Shown here piece after piece: positions 58,454 to 64,000 of a DNA stretch of 64,000 nucleotides. Source of the DNA: Agrobacterium cavarae (GTDB taxonomy: Bacteria > Pseudomonadota > Alphaproteobacteria > Rhizobiales > Rhizobiaceae). The position numbers and the translations under genes were made by a program. Position 1 is the first letter of the stretch. Each line of letters opens with the position of its first letter. Below the pieces are notes generated by a model. That model did no database searches and was not told where the DNA came from. It saw only the letters and a list, made by a program, of their open reading frames with translations. The stretch spans positions 100,750 through 164,749 of the forward strand of contig NZ_SISF01000024.1 of assembly GCF_004310285.1 (NCBI RefSeq), read 5' to 3'.

Positions 58454-59623
58454 ATGCCTTTGATCACACTGTCCAAGCGAAGCGCCGTCGAGCCTTTCCA
58501 TGCCATGGATATCCTGGCAGAGGCCAACCGGCGAAGACAGGCGGGGCGGCCTGTGATTTCCATGGCAGTGGGGCAGCCTTCCCATCCCGCCCCAAAGGCC
58601 GCGCTGGAAGCGGCTGAGACTGCGTTGAAACATGGCCGTATCGGCTACACCGATGCGCTTGGTCTTCGCGAGTTGCGAGAGGCGATTTCCGCCCATTACC
58701 GGCTGCGGCATCAGGCGATCATCGATCCGGCCCGGATTGCGGTGACGACCGGCTCTTCCGCAGCCTTCAACCTTGCCTTTCTGGCGCTGTTTGATGCCGG
58801 TGATGCAGTCGCGATCGCAAGGCCCGGCTATCCCGCCTACCGCAACATCTTGAAGGCGCTTGGGCTGAATGTGGTGGAAGTGCCGGTCACGGCTGAAACG
58901 GGCTACACGCTGACGCCGGCCAGCCTGGAGCGGGCCGAGACCAAGGCAGGCTGCAAGCTGAAGGGCGTGCTGCTTGCAAGCCCCGCCAACCCGACCGGTA
59001 CAGTCACCGGCCGAGACGCGCTGAAGCGGCTTGCGACCTATTGCGACAGCCGCGATATCGCTTTCATTTCGGATGAGATTTATCATGGCCTCACCTTCGT
59101 CGGCGATGAGACCAGCACTGTCGAAGTCACTGATAAGGCCATCATCATCAATTCTTTCTCCAAATATTACTGCATGACAGGTTGGCGAGTCGGCTGGATG
59201 GTGCTGCCGGAAGAGCTGATCCGGCCTGTCGAATGTCTGGCGCAAAGCATGTATATTTCGGCACCCGAACTTTCCCAGCTTGCTGCGGCTGCGGCTTTTT
59301 CCGCACAAGCGGAGCTCGATATCTACAAGGAAAGCTATCGCACCAACCGCGACTTTCTGATGAGCCGCCTGCCGGAGCTCGGCCTGCCACTTGCCTCGCC
59401 CATGGACGGCGCCTTCTACGCTTATGTCGATACCAGTCGCTATTCCAATGACAGCATGGAGTTTGCCAAGCGCATGCTGGCGGAAATCGATGTGGCCGCG
59501 ACGCCGGGACTGGATTTTGATCCGCTGGAAGGGCATCGTGCCATGCGGTTTTCCTATGCGGGTTCGGTCTCGGACATTGCCGAGGCCGTGGGCCGCATTG
59601 CGGCCTGGCTGAAACAGGATTGA
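58454..59623 (+). CDS. PLP-dependent class I/II aminotransferase
   Basis: The 389-residue protein is a fold-type I aminotransferase: MAVGQPSHPAP near residue 37, GRIGYTDALGLRELREAI near 60, LLASPANPTGTV near 170, SDEIYHGLTF near 208, the PLP Lys in IINSFSKYYCMTGWRVGW near 233, and the C-terminal MRFSYAGS. Its start at 58454 (MPLITLSKRS) is better than the upstream ATG at 58403. Donor and acceptor are unknown; it resembles aspartate or valine-pyruvate-type enzymes. The SDR gene follows by 28 bases. Confidence 0.88.
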   Translation: MPLITLSKRSAVEPFHAMDILAEANRRRQAGRPVISMAVGQPSHPAPKAALEAAETALKHGRIGYTDALGLRELREAISAHYRLRHQAIIDPARIAVTTGSSAAFNLAFLALFDAGDAVAIARPGYPAYRNILKALGLNVVEVPVTAETGYTLTPASLERAETKAGCKLKGVLLASPANPTGTVTGRDALKRLATYCDSRDIAFISDEIYHGLTFVGDETSTVEVTDKAIIINSFSKYYCMTGWRVGWMVLPEELIRPVECLAQSMYISAPELSQLAAAAAFSAQAELDIYKESYRTNRDFLMSRLPELGLPLASPMDGAFYAYVDTSRYSNDSMEFAKRMLAEIDVAATPGLDFDPLEGHRAMRFSYAGSVSDIAEAVGRIAAWLKQD

Positions 59624-59651
59624 CGCGCAAGCAAGTCGAGAGGAGATGACG

Positions 59652-60350
59652 ATGGATAAAGTTGCGGTCGTGACGGCGGGAGGAAGCGGCATGGGTGCTG
59701 CCGTTGCAAAGCGCTTCGCGCAGGACGGTTACAAGGTGGCGATCCTGTCGTCGTCCGGTAAGGGCGAGGCACTGGCAGCTGAACTCGGCGGCGTGGGCGT
59801 GACCGGCTCCAACCAGTCCAACGACGATATCCAGAAGCTTACCGATCTCACGCTTGGAAAGTTCGGCCGCATCGACGTGCTGGTCAACAGCGCCGGACAC
59901 GGCCCTCGCGCACCGATCCTCGAAATCACCGACGAACAGTGGCACACAGGTCTCGACGTCTACCTGATGAATGTCATCCGCCCGACCCGAATCATCGCCC
60001 CCTTGATGGTCGCGCAGAAGGGCGGAGCCATCATCAATATCTCGACGGCATGGGCCTTCGAGCCAAGTGACATGTTCCCAACCTCCGCGGTCTTCCGTGC
60101 TGGTCTTGCCGCCTATACCAAGATCTTTGCCGACACGTACGCCGCCGACAATGTCCGCATGAACAATGTTCTGCCGGGCTGGATCGATAGTCTTCCGGCA
60201 ACCGAGCAGCGCCGTGAAATGGTGCCTATGCAGCGCTATGGCACAAGCGAGGAAATTGCGGCCACCGTCGCCTTTTTGGCGTCGGCGGGGGCAGGCTACA
60301 TCACGGGGCAAAACCTGAAGGTCGATGGTGGCCTGACGCGCTCCGTCTAA
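59652..60350 (+). CDS. short-chain dehydrogenase family protein, divergent active site
   Basis: The 232-residue protein has the NAD(P)-binding TAGGSGMGAAVA at residues 8-19 and the SDR motif LVNSAGHGPRAP near 83, with catalytic-Ser region INISTAWAFE near 133. Where the YxxxK active site should be, the sequence is PTSAVFRAGLAAYTK: the Tyr is Ser and the Lys is Arg. The C-terminal end YITGQNLKVDGGLTRSV is typical. AGGAG is six bases before ATG 59652, preferred to 59646. It may be an unusual SDR or a non-catalytic relative. Confidence 0.85.
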   Translation: MDKVAVVTAGGSGMGAAVAKRFAQDGYKVAILSSSGKGEALAAELGGVGVTGSNQSNDDIQKLTDLTLGKFGRIDVLVNSAGHGPRAPILEITDEQWHTGLDVYLMNVIRPTRIIAPLMVAQKGGAIINISTAWAFEPSDMFPTSAVFRAGLAAYTKIFADTYAADNVRMNNVLPGWIDSLPATEQRREMVPMQRYGTSEEIAATVAFLASAGAGYITGQNLKVDGGLTRSV

Positions 60351-60382
60351 CTTTTTTCTCGGCCCGGGAACCGATCTTCTTC

Positions 60383-60420
60383 CCCAGCGTTGTAGCGACG
60401 CGGGGGAGTGTCCTTTTTGT
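60383..60420 (+). terminator. probable terminator after the SDR gene
   Basis: An imperfect GC-rich hairpin (TTCCCCAGCGT against GACGCGGGGGAG) about 30 bases after the stop is followed by GTCCTTTTTGTTTT. It separates the aminotransferase-SDR unit from the histidine kinase gene. Confidence 0.55.
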
Positions 60421-60468
60421 TTTCGATGCCACATGGACGTCGCGAGTTGATGGACGCCACGCCCTTTA

Positions 60469-62514
60469 ATGAATTGGGGAATGGACTTGGTTCACATGAT
60501 TCGCGATTCTGAGCCGGAAGTGTCCGTATTCTCGGCGTCGGATATGGAGCGTTTGGAGGCTCTGGAAGAGCTCCAGATCATCGATAGCGGACCAGAGCCG
60601 GTTTTCGATGATGTCGTGCAAATCGCGAGCACCGTTTGCAAAGCCCCAGTTGCCCTCATCAGCTTCGTTCAGGAAGAGCGTCAGTGGTTCAAGGCGCGTG
60701 TCGGCTTCCCGCCGACCGAGACGCCGATCGATCAATCGGTCTGCCGCTATTCTTTGAACTCCGAGGATCTGCTGGTCATCCCTGATCTAACGAAAGATCC
60801 TCGCACCTCTAACAACACCTTGGTCACTCAAGCCCCTTTCATCAGATTTTATGCAGGCGCACGGCTCATTCTATCGGATGGCGTCGCGGTAGGCGCGCTT
60901 TGCGTCATCGACCATGTGCCGCGCCCGGAGGGCCTGACGCAGGAGCAGCGCTCCGTATTGAAGGCTCTCGCCGGACAGATTTCCGCTCATCTGGAACTTC
61001 GCCGCGCAGCAAACCGTCAGCGCGAACTTCTTGAGCGTCAAAAACAGATCAACGCCATGATGCGCGATAGCGTTCGCACAGCGCTCACGGCGCAGGAAGC
61101 CGGGCGCATCGGCACCTTCGAACTCGATATCGAAACGGGAAACATTAAGGTCTCCGCAGAATTTTGCCGGATTTTCGACGTTCCTCCCGTCGGCCGCTAT
61201 CATGCGCGCGATTTCGAAAAGATGCTCCATCCCGACGATCGCGGTCGCGAATCATCGGAAGAGACGCGCAAGAACGGTACGGCGGTCACCACGGTTGACT
61301 ACCGCATCGTCACCGCCTCGCGCGGTGTTCGTTGGGTGTCGCGACAGGCGACCTTCGAGCGGGATGAAAGTGGTAAGCCTCTCAAGCTGTTGGGCACCGT
61401 TCAGGATATCACACAGCAAAGGCGTGCGACCCAACGTATCAGGACTCTCTTGGAGTTGGGCGACAGGCTTCGCGATTTGAACGACGTCGAAGAGATCGCC
61501 TTGACCGCCGCAGAACTGATGGCGCACGCGTTGGATGCGACGCGCGCCGGCTTCGGCGTTGTCGATCCCGTTCGCGAGACGGTAATGATGCAGCCGGAAT
61601 GGCGCGCGCCAGGCGTCTCGTCACTGTCGGGCAAGCACTATTTTCGCGACTACGGCTCCTATATCGATGACTTGAAGGGCGGCATGAGCGTCGTCATTTC
61701 AGATGTGACCACCGATGCGAGAACCAAGGACAAAGCCGACGCACTGCTGTCGCTCGGCATTCGTCAACTCGTCAACGTTCCAATCTTCGACCAGGGGAAA
61801 TTTGCCCTCGTCGTTTTCGTACACCATTGCGAACTCTTCGAATGGATGGAAGACGATCTGGCCTTTGTCAGGAGCTTTGGCGATCGCATCCAGAGCGCGA
61901 TAGGCCGCTTGCGCGCGGAAGCCGAGCAGAACATGCTCAACCGAGAGATCGGCCACCGGCTGAAGAACGCCTTCGCCATGGTGCAGGCGCTTGCGAAGCA
62001 GACCTTGAGACCCGTGCAGGACCGGGGACCGGTGTTGAATTTCGAGCAGCGGCTCCAGGCGCTGAGTTCCGCCCACGACATTCTGCTCGGCAACAACTGG
62101 GCAAATGCCGATGTGCGCACGGCGCTGCTGCGTGTTGTCGATACGCTCGGAATGACCGAGCAGGTGGAGATCCGGGGCAAGGATATTTCGGTCAATCCCA
62201 AGGGTGCGCTGTCGCTGTCGCTGCTTTTGCACGAGCTGACGACGAATGCGGTAAAATACGGAAGTCTCTCGTCAGTTCATGGCAGGGTCTTGGTATCCTG
62301 GGATGTTCAAGGCGAAAGGGAGGACGCGGTCCTCCGTTTGATCTGGAGGGAGACGGGTGGGCCGCCTGTTGTCCAGCCCCAATCAAAGGGCTTTGGCTCG
62401 CGCCTCATTTCGATGGGGCTATTAGGAACCGGCGGTGTATCGACGCGTTACTTAGATCAAGGACTAGAGGTCGAAATGACAGCGTCTCTGGTTCAACTGC
62501 AACAGGTAGCGTAA
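60469..62514 (+). CDS. GAF-PAS-GAF sensor histidine kinase, HWE family
   Basis: The protein has up to 681 residues (starts at 60469, 60481 or 60496 are all possible). It begins with a GAF domain (about 20-180; SVCRYSLNSEDLLVIPDL), then a PAS domain (about 200-310; GTFELDIETGNIKVSAEFCRI), a second GAF (about 330-485) and a kinase core. The H-box is IGHRLKNAFAMVQALAKQTL near 493, the N-box LLHELTTNAVKYGSLS near 583, and the W-x-E of HWE kinases is LIWRETGGP near 625. It has no membrane helix, so it is cytosolic. A receiver gene follows after three bases, a probable partner. Confidence 0.9.
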   Translation: MNWGMDLVHMIRDSEPEVSVFSASDMERLEALEELQIIDSGPEPVFDDVVQIASTVCKAPVALISFVQEERQWFKARVGFPPTETPIDQSVCRYSLNSEDLLVIPDLTKDPRTSNNTLVTQAPFIRFYAGARLILSDGVAVGALCVIDHVPRPEGLTQEQRSVLKALAGQISAHLELRRAANRQRELLERQKQINAMMRDSVRTALTAQEAGRIGTFELDIETGNIKVSAEFCRIFDVPPVGRYHARDFEKMLHPDDRGRESSEETRKNGTAVTTVDYRIVTASRGVRWVSRQATFERDESGKPLKLLGTVQDITQQRRATQRIRTLLELGDRLRDLNDVEEIALTAAELMAHALDATRAGFGVVDPVRETVMMQPEWRAPGVSSLSGKHYFRDYGSYIDDLKGGMSVVISDVTTDARTKDKADALLSLGIRQLVNVPIFDQGKFALVVFVHHCELFEWMEDDLAFVRSFGDRIQSAIGRLRAEAEQNMLNREIGHRLKNAFAMVQALAKQTLRPVQDRGPVLNFEQRLQALSSAHDILLGNNWANADVRTALLRVVDTLGMTEQVEIRGKDISVNPKGALSLSLLLHELTTNAVKYGSLSSVHGRVLVSWDVQGEREDAVLRLIWRETGGPPVVQPQSKGFGSRLISMGLLGTGGVSTRYLDQGLEVEMTASLVQLQQVA

Positions 62515-62517
62515 ACG

Positions 62518-62895
62518 ATGGGACAGAAGCAGCCATTCGCCAAACATGTCGTACTGGTCGTGGAAGATGATCCACTCCTGCGAATGATGGCAGTCGATAT
62601 GGTCGAAGATGCGGGTTTTAGTGCGATCGAGGCCGGAGGGGCCGACGAAGCACTGGAAATACTGCAGGCGCGGACCGACGTTGGCGTGCTCTTTACCGAT
62701 ATCGACATGCCAGGCAGCATGGACGGGGTGCAACTCGCGCATCTCGCGTGCCAAACTGACAGGCCGATCAGCATTCTGTTGACCTCAGGACACCATCGTC
62801 TTGACCAGGAAACCCTGCCACCGCGCAGCGTTTTCTTTCCCAAGCCATACGACCTCAACGTCGTGACGGAGGTATTGCGGAAGTTCGCGGCTTGA
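62518..62895 (+). CDS. single-domain response regulator
   Basis: The 125-residue protein is a receiver domain alone: acidic pocket VVEDDP near residue 15, acceptor Asp in VLFTDIDMPGSMDG near 60, Thr/Ser in ILLTSGHH near 87 and Lys in FFPKPYD near 108. It begins three bases after the HWE kinase stop, so the kinase should phosphorylate it. It has no output domain and may act by protein contact or as phosphate sink. Confidence 0.9.
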   Translation: MGQKQPFAKHVVLVVEDDPLLRMMAVDMVEDAGFSAIEAGGADEALEILQARTDVGVLFTDIDMPGSMDGVQLAHLACQTDRPISILLTSGHHRLDQETLPPRSVFFPKPYDLNVVTEVLRKFAA

Positions 62896-63047
62896 AGAGC
62901 GCTGTCCCGTCGAAACTTTAGGACATGTGCACGCAACGCATCGAGATTCACGGGTTGTAAACCAAGATAATCGTCGAAAATTCCCATTAATTTTTCGGAA
63001 AATAAAATTTTCTATTGTCTCTCCAAGATTTGGCTCTGGGGGACTAC

Positions 63048-63887
63048 ATGAATTTTCTCGGCATTACAGGTATGCAATATTCCGGCGTTCCATTCCACGA
63101 TACGCGAATATTGCTCGCGGAAGATTCAAACGTCTTTACCCAGATGATCGGAGCGCGTTTGAAGGAGTTGCTTGGGCTGACCGTCGAAGTCTGCCGCAAT
63201 TTCGAAGAGCTGCAAGAGTGCTACGAGCACTCCAGCGAAGAGGTAACGCTCGCCATCTCCAACATCAATCTGCCAGGTGCGGAAAACGGCGAGGCCTTGG
63301 AATATCTGGTGGATCTGTCGATCCCCACGATCGTCTTCACCAGTACCTTCCATGAAGATACGCGCGAGAAGCTGATCACCAAGGAGGTGGTCGACTATAT
63401 CCTCAAGGACAATGTCTTTGCCGTCGACATGCTGACGGAATCGGTCTGCCGCTTCCTGACCAACCATCGTCACCACGTTTTGATCGTCGACGATAGCCCA
63501 ACTGCGCGTGCGCTGCTGTCCAGTCGTTTGAAGCGCTACAATTTTCGCGTCAGCCTCGCCGATAGCGGCGCTAAAGCGCTCGAGATTCTTCGCAACAACC
63601 CGGACATCGGTCTGGTCGTCACCGACTATAACATGCCGGACATTGATGGCTTCGAACTGACCCGCCGCATTCGCACAATGCGTGGCTCGCACGAGCTGCG
63701 CATCATCGGCGTATCGTCGTCGACCAATCGTCTGCTCTCCGCACGCTTCCTGAAGGCCGGCGGCAATGACTTCATGCTGCGTCCCTTCATCGAGGAGGAG
63801 TTCTACTGCCGCGTGAACCAGAACCTCGACACACTGGTGCAGATCAAGACGGCCCGGGGCAACGGCCAAAAAGCCGCAGCGGCCTGA
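63048..63887 (+). CDS. double receiver-domain protein, first receiver degenerate
   Basis: The 279-residue protein has two receiver domains and no output domain. The first (about 12-130) has the acidic pocket LLAEDSN, but at the phosphoacceptor it reads ISNINLPG, with Asn where Asp is expected. The second (about 145-265) is intact: VDDSPT near 150, acceptor Asp in VVTDYNMPDIDG near 196, and Lys-equivalent Arg in FMLRPF near 249. GGGGGA precedes the ATG at 63048. It may be an adaptor or phosphate-relay protein; two terminators follow. Confidence 0.85.
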   Translation: MNFLGITGMQYSGVPFHDTRILLAEDSNVFTQMIGARLKELLGLTVEVCRNFEELQECYEHSSEEVTLAISNINLPGAENGEALEYLVDLSIPTIVFTSTFHEDTREKLITKEVVDYILKDNVFAVDMLTESVCRFLTNHRHHVLIVDDSPTARALLSSRLKRYNFRVSLADSGAKALEILRNNPDIGLVVTDYNMPDIDGFELTRRIRTMRGSHELRIIGVSSSTNRLLSARFLKAGGNDFMLRPFIEEEFYCRVNQNLDTLVQIKTARGNGQKAAAA

Positions 63888-63913
63888 GGGGCGCGCGCAT
63901 CATGATCATCTAA

Positions 63914-63936
63914 GCCGTCCTTGCATCAAGGACGGC
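63914..63936 (+). terminator. hairpin after the double-receiver gene
   Basis: The stem GCCGTCCTT (63914-63922) with loop GCATC and AAGGACGGC (63928-63936) is a perfect nine-base hairpin, followed by a second terminator. Confidence 0.6.
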
Positions 63937-63949
63937 TCAGACCGTTGAC

Positions 63950-63985
63950 AAACCCGTCGATTTTTTTGGCGGGTTTTTCTGTTTT
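63950..63985 (+). terminator. intrinsic terminator
   Basis: AAACCCG (63950-63956) pairs with CGGGTTT (63970-63976) and is followed by TTCTGTTTT. The stem is short but has a good T-tract; together with the preceding hairpin it ends the signalling block. Confidence 0.7.
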
Positions 63986-64000
63986 AGGATGATGCTGTTT

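Noticed and set aside
1..64000. tRNA, rRNA, CRISPR array, insertion sequence or prophage
   Set aside because: By eye there was no T-loop-like GGTTCGAATCC segment in a cloverleaf context, no regularly spaced direct repeat, and no transposase, integrase or phage structural gene. A tRNAscan or ISfinder run would be needed to exclude degraded copies.

Overview
The window is a piece of chromosome from an alphaproteobacterium, most likely of the family Rhizobiaceae (Agrobacterium/Rhizobium group). The evidence is gene content and order rather than any database search: a nuoG-N operon followed by birA, RNase J, proS, lolCD and dnaE; a divK-pleD pair; a pyrB-pyrX-plsY-dprA-topA-rnr block; an NDUFA12-type complex I accessory protein; rhizobial DUF families (DUF1467, DUF3572, DUF983, DUF2155, DUF6105); alphaproteobacterial LexA boxes (GTTC-N7-GTTC) and CtrA boxes (TTAA-N7-TTAA). 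Almost all the sequence is coding. No rRNA, tRNA, CRISPR array, insertion sequence or prophage was seen.

Layout. 1-10338: end of nuoF, then nuoG, H, I, J, K, L, M, N, the core of respiratory complex I, on the plus strand. 10350-17921: birA, RNase J (with a leader hairpin), methylmalonyl-CoA epimerase, a DUF1467 membrane protein, proS, and the lipoprotein-export pair lolC/E-lolD. 18127-21883: a LexA-controlled promoter, a 28-residue membrane peptide resembling the SOS division inhibitor SidA, and dnaE. 22025-25505 (minus): an exported protein, an L,D-transpeptidase, DNA polymerase IV with a LexA-like box, and a DUF3572 protein. 25647-27404: divK-pleD, cell-cycle and c-di-GMP signalling. 27405-28052: a long non-coding gap with a large inverted repeat. 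28097-40091 (minus): rpmG, an MFS transporter, a NUDIX hydrolase, a DUF983 protein, rnr, topA, dprA, plsY, pyrX and pyrB.

40221-45504: an AidB-like acyl-CoA dehydrogenase with a GNAT, a TetR regulator, a two-gene small-membrane-protein operon under tandem CtrA boxes, ruvX, a PhnA-like protein and a UPF0173 hydrolase. 45630-53236: gatC-gatA and gatB (tRNA amidotransferase), separated by an accessory patch of GNATs, an AHSA1 protein, a YjhX/TopAI-type toxin homologue and small hypotheticals. 53342-57382: NDUFA12, a DUF2155 protein, then the minus-strand aroQ-accB-accC-aat run. 57529-60350: a DsbA-family oxidoreductase, an aminotransferase and a catalytically divergent SDR. 60469-63887: an HWE-family histidine kinase and two receiver-domain proteins, closed by two terminators.

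Links inside the window: NDUFA12 with the nuo operon; BirA with its substrate AccB; the TopAI-like protein with TopA, a possible target; LexA sites on the SidA-like gene and dinB; CtrA-type sites close to cell-cycle genes. The best candidates for undescribed biology are the SOS-controlled SidA-like peptide upstream of dnaE and the CtrA-box-driven pair of small membrane proteins at 43474-43973.
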